A program made the position numbers and the translations under genes. 64,000 bases of DNA from UBA2336 sp965227265. Its GTDB lineage: Bacteria > Bacteroidota > Bacteroidia > Cytophagales > Cyclobacteriaceae. Below are positions 17,906 to 27,186 of the stretch, piece after piece. Under the pieces are notes generated by a model that worked only from the letters and a program-made list of their open reading frames with translations, did no database searches and was not told where the DNA came from. Location: assembly GCA_965227265.1 (NCBI GenBank), contig OZ245738.1, forward strand, positions 124,001-188,000. The letters are read 5' to 3'. Within the stretch, counting starts at the first letter, position 1; each line of letters opens with the position of its first letter.

Positions 17906-18246
17906 TATGCGTTTTGTCTGGTTAATAACGTTTTAAAATCTTCACGGTCTTTTAACGCGAACAGTTCCTTTAACAAATAGATACACGTGGCCACACTACC
18001 CATAGTAATAAGGAATAAACACCAAAGAATCTTTTTTGTTATACTTTTCTCTTTATAGAGAACCCAAAGTGAAAGACAGAATACGTTCGCGTAAAAATCG
18101 TAAAGGGTAGCTTCCATCCAGGGGATTTGTGATAGGGAAGACCATTCTTCGAACAAGCTGCTTTCCAGGCTTGTGTCAATAATTTCCCAGATCATGAATG
18201 CCAGAATTGCACTTAGAATGATTTTTAGCAAAGTTTTGAAATTCAT
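17905..18246 (-). CDS. Small DUF1475-like membrane protein
   Basis: A 113-residue protein with three hydrophobic segments (about 5-22, 48-63 and 72-92). The central PWMEATLYDFYANV resembles DUF1475, which I recall with moderate certainty. It is the first gene of the nine-gene fatty-acid operon, and its stop shares one nucleotide with the DUF1295 start (TAATG). Function is unknown. Confidence 0.72.
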   Translation of the reverse strand: MNFKTLLKIILSAILAFMIWEIIDTSLESSLFEEWSSLSQIPWMEATLYDFYANVFCLSLWVLYKEKSITKKILWCLFLITMGSVATCIYLLKELFALKDREDFKTLLTRQNA

Positions 18247-18323
18247 AAATGCTTGATTTGCTGGGAATATACGGAGTTGGCAGTTTTAATGGATTGCATT
18301 AAAATTGTATTGAGGTTGTTAAG

Positions 18324-20243
18324 ATGAATAGACTAAGGCCGTACGAAGTGATCAAAAAATCAGCACTGATATGTTTAATATTAGTGTTTTGCTCTTTTTT
18401 TGTCGCTGCGCAGCAGTCGGTTTCTATTCAGGATAGCGTTGATCAGCACATTTTTACTTTTCAGGAAGTTGAGTACCTGGAAGACTCAACGCATATGCTT
18501 GATGTTGCACAAGTCTCCTCTGTTGAATACAATTCCAAGTTCAAGAAAAACACATTATTTAATCCTACTAATCCCAATCGGAAATCTGCTTACTGGTACC
18601 GGATTAAAGTAAAACATAGTGCGGTTACCAAAAAGAACTGGGTAATCGAATTTTTTGATCAGACGATTGATCATTTGGAATTCTACACTCCAATTGACTC
18701 AACTCATTACTCCAAAATCGTAATGGGTGACGAATCTGTTTTTGCGAGCCGAGAGACAAAGCACAAAAACTTTATTGTTAACCTGGCTTCTCATCCAGAC
18801 AGAGAGTTAATCTATTATATAAAAGCTCAATCCAATCAAAAAGCCGATATTCTTATCGTGTTGCGATCGCAAAATTGGTTGTTTCAATATGCATTGGATG
18901 AATATTTTTTCTTTGGTATTTTCTATGGAATGATTCTCGTCTTCAGCTTCTACAATTTGCTGATGTTCATTGCAGTACGCGAAAGCCATTACCTCTATTA
19001 TTTTCTATACATCATTTGCGTGGGGTTGTATGAAATGAGTGCAGATGGAATCGGATTCCAATACTTGTGGCCTCAATCACCCATTATAAACTATTATGCC
19101 TCGGGACTTTTTCTGTACCTCGCATCAACCACTGCGCTTATTTTTTCCGGATCACTTCTTAACCTAAAGAAAAAGGACAGGTCACTGTTTAAGCTTTTTG
19201 TCTACGCATTTATACTACGTACCGTTTTTTTAGTAGTAAGCGTTACAATATTTCCTGAATTATTCAGGTTCCGGTTTATTGAAATTCTTCCCTTCATCGT
19301 TATCTATTATGCCAGTATCAGAAGTTATTTCTTTAAAGGATATTCACCGGCACGCTTTCTTGTTGTCGCCTATACATTTGTAGCGATTGGCATTGTGTAC
19401 AAGGTTTTGCAATATTATAATATAGAATGGACACCCTTCGGGGAGTTATCGCACTATAGCTTGGGATTTAGTTTTGTGGCGGAAATGTTGTTGCTCTCCT
19501 TTGCCATAAGCGATAAGATAAAAGTGCTTAGTCTGGAGAAGGCGGGGGCGATGAATAAAATAATTGAGCAGCTTCATGAGAACCAGGGACTAAAAGATAA
19601 TCTCAATAAAACACTGGAGGATCAAGTGCTGTTGAAAACGGCTGAGCTAATTCAAAAGTCAGCGCATATTGAAGAGCAGAATAGTCAATTAGAAGCTGCC
19701 AATAAGCAGTTAGAAGAACAAGCAAAGAAAATTGCTGAAATAAATGTACTGCTAGAGCAAGACAACGTAAAGCTACAGCACGATGTTGCTGAAGTGAAAG
19801 AAGCGCGTGTGCTTTCAAAAGAAGTTGATTACGAAGAATTTAGTGCCATGCATCCTACCGATGAAAGCTGGATGAAGTTTTTAGCGGAAGTAAAATGGCC
19901 AGGCACTCAGTATATGTGTCGTAAATGCAGAAACGAAACGTATAGTGCAGGAAGAAGTTTGTATAGCCGCAGATGTACGAAGTGTGGTTATGATGAATCC
20001 GTTACAGCCTATACATTATTACAAAATACCCGACTCCCAATTGGCAAAGCTTTGTATATGATTTTTCTGGTATACAATTCCCGCGGGAGTATTTCATCGT
20101 ATAGACTTTCAGAAATCGTGGGTATAAGACAAAGCACGTGCTGGCTGTATAGTTCGCGCATTAAGTCAGTTCTTAACGAAAAACGGAAGCGAAATCCCAA
20201 CTTTTTTCAGGCTGGCTGGAGTTCTGTAATCACACAAGTCTGA
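18324..20243 (+). CDS. 7TM-DISM receptor with coiled coil and IS1595-like zinc ribbon
   Basis: A 639-residue protein. A signal peptide (about 1-30) leads into a periplasmic 7TMR-DISMED2-like domain (about 45-180), seven membrane segments (about 195-395) and a coiled coil (about 400-505). The cytosolic C-terminus (about 515-639) has a C-x2-C...C-x2-C zinc ribbon with Cys532, Cys535, Cys551 and Cys554. After that come LLQNTRLPIGKAL and a helix-turn-helix-like stretch. This tail matches the pattern of the N-terminal zinc-ribbon domain of IS1595-family transposases. 7TM-DISM proteins usually signal through kinase or cyclase outputs; here the output looks like a nucleic-acid-binding module. It lies upstream of the PUL but has its own intergenic spacing. 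Confidence 0.85.
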   Translation: MNRLRPYEVIKKSALICLILVFCSFFVAAQQSVSIQDSVDQHIFTFQEVEYLEDSTHMLDVAQVSSVEYNSKFKKNTLFNPTNPNRKSAYWYRIKVKHSAVTKKNWVIEFFDQTIDHLEFYTPIDSTHYSKIVMGDESVFASRETKHKNFIVNLASHPDRELIYYIKAQSNQKADILIVLRSQNWLFQYALDEYFFFGIFYGMILVFSFYNLLMFIAVRESHYLYYFLYIICVGLYEMSADGIGFQYLWPQSPIINYYASGLFLYLASTTALIFSGSLLNLKKKDRSLFKLFVYAFILRTVFLVVSVTIFPELFRFRFIEILPFIVIYYASIRSYFFKGYSPARFLVVAYTFVAIGIVYKVLQYYNIEWTPFGELSHYSLGFSFVAEMLLLSFAISDKIKVLSLEKAGAMNKIIEQLHENQGLKDNLNKTLEDQVLLKTAELIQKSAHIEEQNSQLEAANKQLEEQAKKIAEINVLLEQDNVKLQHDVAEVKEARVLSKEVDYEEFSAMHPTDESWMKFLAEVKWPGTQYMCRKCRNETYSAGRSLYSRRCTKCGYDESVTAYTLLQNTRLPIGKALYMIFLVYNSRGSISSYRLSEIVGIRQSTCWLYSSRIKSVLNEKRKRNPNFFQAGWSSVITQV

Positions 20244-20582
20244 ATATTTCACGTTATTATTAAGTATTCACTTGGTTATTAGGGTGTTATGGGTTAAAAT
20301 TTTTTTTTCTTCTTCGGATATTCTATGTGCATGCTCAATAATCTGATAATCAATATTTTATAATTTATCACCGAAATCGATTTCGATAAATGTAGCGTAT
20401 CAAACGATTGCATCATTTTGGCTTAACATTGCGTTTTTGACTCATTTTAACCATTTTTTGCGTTGCGCTTGAGGCGTATTACTACCTACATAGCATTCAT
20501 TATCAATAAGTTACTTTGCTATTAGTGGAAACTTGATTAGACTTGTAGAAGTGATAAAACCATTAACTATTTTAACCTAACT
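20244..20582. other. Intergenic region upstream of the PUL
   Basis: This 339-bp AT-rich gap precedes the PKD lipoprotein gene. It contains no credible ORF. It holds one clear palindrome at 20372-20385 and a TTACTTTG near 20511 that is one base off the TAnnTTTG -7 consensus. It probably carries the PUL promoter. Confidence 0.5.
20372..20385. promoter_or_regulatory. LacI-type palindromic operator candidate
   Basis: CGAAATCGATTTCG is a perfect 14-bp palindrome with a central CG, the form bound by many LacI-family sugar regulators. It lies about 200 bp before the first PUL gene. No LacI-family gene is in this window. Confidence 0.5.
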
Positions 20583-22391
20583 ATGAAAAAACTACTTAAT
20601 CAATTGCTTGCGTTTGCAGCCATTGCAATTTTGGCAACGCAAGTCATCTCCTGTAAGGATGATGATGAACCAGATGGAGATGTTATTGCGAGCTTTACAG
20701 CTACAGTGGATGAAGATGATTACAAAACATTTCATTTTGCCAACTTCTCTAAAAACTTCACTTCTCTTTCCTGGAATTTCGGTGATGCTTCTGCTGCTTC
20801 AACGGAAGAAGATCCATCACACACGTATGCGGCTGCTGGTACTTACACAGTAGTACTAACAGCAACCGGTTCAGGTGGTACAGATCAGTTTGAACGCGAT
20901 GTTGTTGTGGCTGACCCTGCGACATTATTGACTGCACTTGCAGGTGAGACATCGAAAACCTGGAAATTACTACGCGATGTAAGTGATACGAAGTATCCAT
21001 TACTCGTGGGTAGATTAGACAATACCACTCTTCTACCTGTCGAACAATGGTGGGGCTTGGGCAGAGATAACGATGATATTGCCAAGCGTGCTTGTATTAT
21101 GGAACACGAGTACACATTTAACCGCTCCGGATTGACATTCGAAAGAGATCTGCACGGTATGATGTGGGGTGAAGGTCGTGGTTCTAAAGGCCGTTTTCCC
21201 GATGCAGTTCTAGACAAGTGTTTCGATACGACTGACCCGAACAATATGAAGGATTTTGAGTCCGGAGCAAGTCTTTCTGTATGGGGTAACTTCGAAGGTA
21301 CTTTTGAACTTACAGCAGGAACTCCAAATACGTTAAAAATAAACGGATTAGGAGCGTACATAGGTCTTGAAAAGGTTGGAACCGATGCAGAGGTGATTGC
21401 TCCGCAGGCTAATGTTACCTATCAAGTTATAAGTTTATATGATGGAACAACGGATACGCTTGTTTTGCGCACGCATTACATGTCCGATGAAACCACACAT
21501 GCTTACTGGCAGTTCACACTTGTTCATTACGATAATCCTGCTGATGAGCCGCCAATTCCAGGTGACAAGCCAGTAACTGCTTTTACAAGTTCAGTAGCGG
21601 GTAATGTTCTGACGCTAACAAACACAACAACCGGAGCAACAAGCTGGGCTTGGGATTTCGGTGATGGAACATCATCAACATTAGAAACGCCAGCAAAAAC
21701 CTTTGCAAATGATGGTATTTATACCGTGAAGCTCACAGCAACAAACGCTAACGGCTCCAGCTCAGCAAGAACGTTGGTGATTGCTAATTCGACTTCTCCT
21801 GCATTAACGGATGCGTTGCTTCAAGGTGCAGCCTGGAAAGTGCAGCCAAAAGATTTGTCTTTATTTGTTGGACCAGCGATGGGAAGCTACGAGTGGTATG
21901 TTGTGCCTGAGGCTGACCTGCTTGGAACATGGGCATGTTTAGCAAACGATGAATTTAAATTCAGCGCAGGTAATGTGTTTGGTTATGATACGAAAGGTGA
22001 TGTAAGAAATGATGGGTACATGCCTCCTTTTGCGAATGGCTGTATAACGGATGCTGAACTTGCAACGGTTACCAATGATGGCGCGAAGCTTAAAACAGAG
22101 GCTAACCATAGCTATACTTTTGTTCCGGCTGGAGGAACTGATCGGGCAATAATCACCGTTGCTAATGCAGGCGGTGCTTCAACTGCCTCTGCGTTCCTGG
22201 GTTTCTACAAGCCTTTCTATGGTGGTGAGAATGGTACTGCTGCTAACCCAATTAATGGTGGAGCAACAACTATCCGATACGAAGTAATGGCGTATGCGAA
22301 GAATTCATCGAAAGAATACCTTTTTGTTACCTGTGATATTTCTGCTGATAAAAACGGCAGTGCTTCATGGTCATTTATTCTTGTAAGATAA
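20583..22391 (+). CDS. Duplicated PKD-domain surface lipoprotein
   Basis: A 602-residue lipoprotein with lipobox VIS-C (Cys24) followed by acidic residues (KDDDEPDGD), a surface-export-like signal in Bacteroidota. Residues about 35-110 form a PKD-type domain (WNFGD, HTY, GTYTVVLTATG), and residues about 325-400 form a second (WDFGDGTSS, GIYTVKLTATN). Each is followed by about 200 residues of similar layout, with a cysteine-bearing segment, an F-x-F strand and a C-terminal WxF strand, so the protein is an internal duplication. It precedes susC/susD and is probably the surface glycan-binding protein of this PUL. A terminator follows it. Confidence 0.85.
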   Translation: MKKLLNQLLAFAAIAILATQVISCKDDDEPDGDVIASFTATVDEDDYKTFHFANFSKNFTSLSWNFGDASAASTEEDPSHTYAAAGTYTVVLTATGSGGTDQFERDVVVADPATLLTALAGETSKTWKLLRDVSDTKYPLLVGRLDNTTLLPVEQWWGLGRDNDDIAKRACIMEHEYTFNRSGLTFERDLHGMMWGEGRGSKGRFPDAVLDKCFDTTDPNNMKDFESGASLSVWGNFEGTFELTAGTPNTLKINGLGAYIGLEKVGTDAEVIAPQANVTYQVISLYDGTTDTLVLRTHYMSDETTHAYWQFTLVHYDNPADEPPIPGDKPVTAFTSSVAGNVLTLTNTTTGATSWAWDFGDGTSSTLETPAKTFANDGIYTVKLTATNANGSSSARTLVIANSTSPALTDALLQGAAWKVQPKDLSLFVGPAMGSYEWYVVPEADLLGTWACLANDEFKFSAGNVFGYDTKGDVRNDGYMPPFANGCITDAELATVTNDGAKLKTEANHSYTFVPAGGTDRAIITVANAGGASTASAFLGFYKPFYGGENGTAANPINGGATTIRYEVMAYAKNSSKEYLFVTCDISADKNGSASWSFILVR

Positions 22392-22414
22392 GTTTCGATT
22401 AGGTTTAAATTGTT

Positions 22415-22448
22415 CCAAGGGCGGATGTATATCCGCTCTTGGTTTTTT
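22415..22448 (+). terminator. Terminator or attenuator between PKD lipoprotein and susC
   Basis: CCAAGGGCGGAT (22415-22426) pairs with ATCCGCTCTTGG (22431-22442) around the loop GTAT, with one G-U pair, and is followed by a T run. It would separate the level of the lipoprotein transcript from susC. Confidence 0.82.
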
Positions 22449-22681
22449 TAAAAGTTTTTTTAATGATTAAGCTGTGTGTTGTGTGCCTTTCGCTTAACTA
22501 TTAAAGGCAACAACCTGCAGGCATATAACAATTGAAGGTTTGGGGTTCCTCAATACCTATCCAGAATACGAGTAATAGCTGTTTGCTCTTAAGAGAACGA
22601 AGTCAATATTTTCCTTACTAGTAGTGTAAACAGTAACCAATTTGATAAAACAAATTAAGGTCAATACTTAACCGATACCTG

Positions 22682-25612
22682 ATGACAAAATTTATACTCA
22701 TTTTAATATTAATACTACCCGGACTTGTACTTGCCCAGGAGCGTACTGTTTCCGGAACTGTGAAAGATGCAACCGGTTCAACCATGCCGGGAGTAAGTAT
22801 TTTAATCAAAGGCACTTCACAGGGTACAACTACGAATGCCGATGGCGTGTATAGTGTTAGCCTAACAAGTGGAACACTGGTTTTCAGTTTCATAGGATAT
22901 GCTCCTAAAGAAGTTATCGTTGAAAATCAAACCACGGTTGATGTTGTTATGGAGGAAGCCGCCAATACGCTGGAAGAACTTGTTGTGATAGGATATGGAT
23001 CACAAAGAAAGAAAGATCTTTCAACTGCGATTTCAATTGTTGGCGAGGATGCTTTAAAAGATCGACCGATGGTATCTGTGGCTGAAGGATTACAAGGAAA
23101 GGCAGCTGGAGTTCAGGTAACGTCACCTTCCGGAAAACCAGGCGGTGATATTTCAGTGCGGATTCGCGGAACAACTTCAGTTACGCTTCGTAATGATCCG
23201 CTGTATGTTGTCGATGGAGTTCCCATGTTGGATATCCGCGGAATTAATCCACAGGACATTCTTACAATGAGTATATTAAAAGATGCAGCCTCAAGCGCGA
23301 TGTATGGATTAAGAGGTGCTAACGGTGTTGTACTGATTACAACAAAAACCGGAAAGACAGATCACGCTGTATTACAATTTGGAACCTACGGAGGTTTTCA
23401 AAAATTAAGAAAAGAAATTAAGACCTTAAATACTTCTCAATACCGTGATTTAATGGAAGAGATTGGCGTTCCACTAGACCCAAGCTGGACCGATTATACG
23501 GATTGGAATAAAGAAGTTTTTGGTACAGGCTATATTCAAAGTTACCAATTGTCATTCTCAGGTGGTAATGAGAAATCTCATTATCTGGCTTCAGCCAACT
23601 ATCTGAAAAATGATGGTATCGTTGCACCGGCAGTATTCGACCGATACTCTGTGCGATTTAATTTTGATAATCAGGTAAAAGAGTGGATAAAAATTGGTGC
23701 GAACATCAATTTACTAAGGTCTAAAACAAAAGATACTCCAGACAATGCAAGTTCCGGAAGAGGCGGTGTAATCATGAGTACATTAAATACTCCGCCATTC
23801 CTTCACATATACAAGCAGGATGGCAGCGGTCAGTTTGATTCTAATCCGTTCCAACCTTCCTGGGAAAATCCAAAAGCCTATATGTTTGGTACGGATCAAC
23901 AAACTATTGACAATCGCCTGATTGCAAATTTTATGGCGGAAGCAAAAATACTTGAAGGCTTGACATTTAAGCCGAGTTTTGCAATAGATATTAGTTCTCA
24001 CCAATGGGATTCCTACCAGGATTGGTTTCGTACTAACAATGGCCGGCTAACACACGGAAATGCCAGTGCGGATAAAAGCAATAGCAGCACATGGACATTT
24101 GAGAACTTGCTGACCTATACAAAGAGCTTCGCTAAGCACAACTTTACCGGGATGCTCGGTACGGGCTTAATTAAAAGTAGGTACGATCAGTCTTATTTAT
24201 ATGGATATGATTTTGTAGAGGATGAGGATGTACAAACATTAAATGCTGCCAATGTTATTACGGGTAGCACTAGTATTAATGAATCGACTCTCGCATCTTT
24301 CTTTGGTCGGATTTTATATGACTATGATGGTAAATATTTATTTACAGCCAGTTTGCGTAGGGATGGATCATCTAAGTTGGCTAAGAAATGGTTAACGGCT
24401 CCGGCTTTTTCAGCGGGTTGGCGTATCTCTTCAGAGCCATTTATGGAAAGTGTCAGTGCAATCAATGATCTAAAACTTAGGGTAAGCTGGGGTAAGACCG
24501 GAAATCAGGATGGCTTTGGCTACAATTACCTCCAATATGGCCGATATAACTATAACAGAGATGCCCCTTCAAATCCATTGGATGGTCCCTTTAGTCAAGT
24601 GGTCTCTATCGGTAATCCATACTTGCGTTGGGAAGTTACAAGTCAAACCAATATAGGTATTGATGTAAGTGTGTTGAATTCAAGACTAAGCTTTTCAGCC
24701 GATGCTTATCTGAAAAAGACAGAAGACCTTATACTGGATGTTGCATTAACCGCTGCAGTTGGAGATGTTCAATTTTTTACAACTAATGCCGGACAAATGG
24801 AAAATAGAGGTTTAGAGTTTACGGTTTCCTCAGTTAACGTTGATAAAGCACTGACTTGGAATACAGACTTTAATATCTCTTTCAACCGAAACAAGATTGC
24901 CGAACTATATTATATTAAAAACGTGCAATACGGTAGCATTTATAGCAACAACACCAATGTTTCTTTATTTAAGGAAAGCAAACCGCTGGGTGTATTTTAT
25001 GGGTATGTGGCAGATGGTGTTAATCCAGATACGGGTGATATGAACTACCGCGATCTTAACGATAATGGATATTACGATCCGGGCGATCGGACAGTAATTG
25101 GAAACCCTAATCCTGACTTCATCTTTGGTATAACAAACACACTTTCGTATAAGAGATTTGAATTGAGTGTCTTTTTCCAAGGCAGCTATGGAAACGACAT
25201 CTTTAATTCAACCCGCATCGATTTGGAAGGAATGTTTGACAGCAAGAATCAATCGACCGAAGTATTGAAACGTTGGACACCTGAGAATCGGGATACTGAT
25301 ATTCCACGCGCTGTTGGCGGAGGTAATGTATACAATGTTCAAAACTCAACTCGTTTTATTGAGGATGGCTCCTATGTAAGATTAAAAGCCTTTACCTTAA
25401 AGTACAATGTTAATCCTGAAAGCTTGGAGAAACTTGGAATAAGAAATTTGTCTGTGTATGCTACCGGTCAAAACCTGCTAACATTTACAAAGTATAGTGG
25501 ATTTGATCCTGAAGTAAATGCGTTCGGAAATAGTCCGGTAGAATTAGGAATTGACTACGGAACTTATCCGCAGGCAATAACAGTGACGTTTGGTGTGAAT
25601 GTGGAATTCTAA
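22682..25612 (+). CDS. SusC/RagA TonB-dependent outer-membrane transporter
   Basis: A 976-residue outer-membrane barrel of the SusC family, shorter than many because it lacks an N-terminal STN domain. A signal peptide (about 1-19) is followed by a carboxypeptidase-regulatory-like domain (about 22-95: VSGTVKDATG...GVSILIKGT), the conserved EELVVIGYGSQRKKDL segment, a plug domain, and a barrel ending in VNVEF. With SusD it imports oligosaccharides using TonB energy. Absence of STN means no direct anti-sigma signalling of the FecA type. It is followed closely by susD. Confidence 0.96.
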   Translation: MTKFILILILILPGLVLAQERTVSGTVKDATGSTMPGVSILIKGTSQGTTTNADGVYSVSLTSGTLVFSFIGYAPKEVIVENQTTVDVVMEEAANTLEELVVIGYGSQRKKDLSTAISIVGEDALKDRPMVSVAEGLQGKAAGVQVTSPSGKPGGDISVRIRGTTSVTLRNDPLYVVDGVPMLDIRGINPQDILTMSILKDAASSAMYGLRGANGVVLITTKTGKTDHAVLQFGTYGGFQKLRKEIKTLNTSQYRDLMEEIGVPLDPSWTDYTDWNKEVFGTGYIQSYQLSFSGGNEKSHYLASANYLKNDGIVAPAVFDRYSVRFNFDNQVKEWIKIGANINLLRSKTKDTPDNASSGRGGVIMSTLNTPPFLHIYKQDGSGQFDSNPFQPSWENPKAYMFGTDQQTIDNRLIANFMAEAKILEGLTFKPSFAIDISSHQWDSYQDWFRTNNGRLTHGNASADKSNSSTWTFENLLTYTKSFAKHNFTGMLGTGLIKSRYDQSYLYGYDFVEDEDVQTLNAANVITGSTSINESTLASFFGRILYDYDGKYLFTASLRRDGSSKLAKKWLTAPAFSAGWRISSEPFMESVSAINDLKLRVSWGKTGNQDGFGYNYLQYGRYNYNRDAPSNPLDGPFSQVVSIGNPYLRWEVTSQTNIGIDVSVLNSRLSFSADAYLKKTEDLILDVALTAAVGDVQFFTTNAGQMENRGLEFTVSSVNVDKALTWNTDFNISFNRNKIAELYYIKNVQYGSIYSNNTNVSLFKESKPLGVFYGYVADGVNPDTGDMNYRDLNDNGYYDPGDRTVIGNPNPDFIFGITNTLSYKRFELSVFFQGSYGNDIFNSTRIDLEGMFDSKNQSTEVLKRWTPENRDTDIPRAVGGGNVYNVQNSTRFIEDGSYVRLKAFTLKYNVNPESLEKLGIRNLSVYATGQNLLTFTKYSGFDPEVNAFGNSPVELGIDYGTYPQAITVTFGVNVEF

Positions 25613-25624
25613 AATTTATTGATT

Positions 25625-27088
25625 ATGAAATTAAAATATTTTTTTTACCTGATTGGAGTTATTCTAGCGCTACAGTCTTGCGAAGATTTCCTTGACCTGA
25701 AACCAAAAGCAAATGGCATTGCTGTAAACAATGATGCTTCAGATTCAATCTTCTATAAAACGGCAGCGGAAGCAGAAGCGGCCTTAGCTGGAACCTATGC
25801 GGATTTTAAGAATGAGTACTTTGAACTTGACTATTTTGTTATTGGCGATGCACAAACTGACGATGCGTATGCGGGAGCAGATAATCCAGACAATTTCCAG
25901 ATAGATGACTACGAAATTATTGCGACCAACCGCAATGTGAGTCGTGACTGGAGTTATTTGTATGGTACCATTGGAAAAACAAATCGTATTATCAACAATG
26001 TTCCCAAAGCGGTGGATCCCGACCTAACGGATGCCCGTAAAATTGAAATGGTTGCAGAAGCATCCTTTATCCGTGCATTCTGTTATTTTCATATCGTTCA
26101 GCTTTGGGGTGATGCTCCGCTGCAATTAAAAGATCTTCAATCATTGAGCCCGGATACATTCGATGATGTTTTTGATCAAATCTTCCCTGCTGCTGTAGCA
26201 AAAACAGCAATTTATGCACAGATTATACTTGATCTGGAAACAGCAGTAGCAGGTACCAAAACAACTGCGGAGCATAAAGGCATAGCAACAAAGGGCGCAG
26301 CGAATGCCCTACTCGCGAAAGTATACGCCACACAAGAGCCTCAGGATTGGGCAAAGGTTGAGCAATATTGTGATGCTGTTATTGGTGGCGGTTATTCATT
26401 GCTTGATAATTATGATCAGCTGTGGGATAATACAACTGAAAATTCTTCGGAATCAATTTTTGAAATAAACTACTTCGGAGGAATCGTTGATCACAACTGG
26501 GGAACTCAAATGTTCCGGGGTATAGATTGGAAAAAATTTAACGTTCCTTCTAATGACCTTGTTAAGGCATTTGAGGATGAAGGCGATGATATTCGTCTGA
26601 ATTCTTCTGTCATCTTTCAGGATGTAACCGGAAAATGGAGTGATAGTCATTGGCCACAAAATCATTATCCATTTATTAATAAGTATAGACATTTTATAAG
26701 CCCGAGTGATCAGAACTACATATTTATCAGACTGGCGGATATCATCCTGTTAAAAGCAGAAGCGTTAAATGAACAAGATGATGTTACGGGAGCAAAAGCA
26801 CTGGTTGATCAAATCAGAGATCGTGTTGATTTGGGCGGAACACCAGCTAATACAAAAGAAGCTATGAAACTGGCTATCGAAAAAGAGCGTAGACTCGAGC
26901 TTTCCTTTGAAGGCCATCGCTGGTTTGATTTAAAACGCACAGGAAGATCAATTGCCGTGATCAATGCTGCAAAGGATGGAACTGGAGCTTCGCTTGGATA
27001 TAATCTTACAGAGCCAAGACTGATTTGGCCTTTACCACAAGCTGAGCTTGACAAAAACGTGAACCTTTCACAAAAACCAGGTTATTAA
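25625..27088 (+). CDS. SusD/RagB glycan-binding lipoprotein
   Basis: A 487-residue outer-membrane lipoprotein with lipobox LQS-C (Cys19) and the typical start EDFLDLKP. The helical SusD/RagB fold is indicated by the central ASFIRAFCYFHIVQLWGDAP and the C-terminal ERRLELSFEGHRWFDLKRTG motif. It forms the lid of the SusC transporter and binds the glycan. I chose the ATG at 25625; a TTG two codons upstream is less likely. The 12-nt distance to susC supports co-transcription. Confidence 0.96.
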   Translation: MKLKYFFYLIGVILALQSCEDFLDLKPKANGIAVNNDASDSIFYKTAAEAEAALAGTYADFKNEYFELDYFVIGDAQTDDAYAGADNPDNFQIDDYEIIATNRNVSRDWSYLYGTIGKTNRIINNVPKAVDPDLTDARKIEMVAEASFIRAFCYFHIVQLWGDAPLQLKDLQSLSPDTFDDVFDQIFPAAVAKTAIYAQIILDLETAVAGTKTTAEHKGIATKGAANALLAKVYATQEPQDWAKVEQYCDAVIGGGYSLLDNYDQLWDNTTENSSESIFEINYFGGIVDHNWGTQMFRGIDWKKFNVPSNDLVKAFEDEGDDIRLNSSVIFQDVTGKWSDSHWPQNHYPFINKYRHFISPSDQNYIFIRLADIILLKAEALNEQDDVTGAKALVDQIRDRVDLGGTPANTKEAMKLAIEKERRLELSFEGHRWFDLKRTGRSIAVINAAKDGTGASLGYNLTEPRLIWPLPQAELDKNVNLSQKPGY

Positions 27089-27094
27089 TTCCAG

Positions 27095-27144
27095 AGTTAA
27101 AAAAATAGTGAGTCATCCAAACCCCAGGATTGACTCACTTAACT
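27095..27144. terminator. Hairpin after susD, possible terminator or attenuator
   Basis: AGTGAGTCA-TCC (27107-27118) pairs with GGAT-TGACTCACT (27127-27139), with outer arms AGTTAA/TTAACT. The T tail is weak, so partial read-through into the GH30 genes or mRNA stabilisation is possible. Confidence 0.6.
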
Positions 27145-27186
27145 TTATCTACATAGAATTTTCCTTCAAACCTCTTAGCAACAACA

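Noticed and set aside
20885..21361. 158-residue frame antisense to the PKD lipoprotein
   Set aside because: No domain or signal; the sense frame shows clear PKD motifs.
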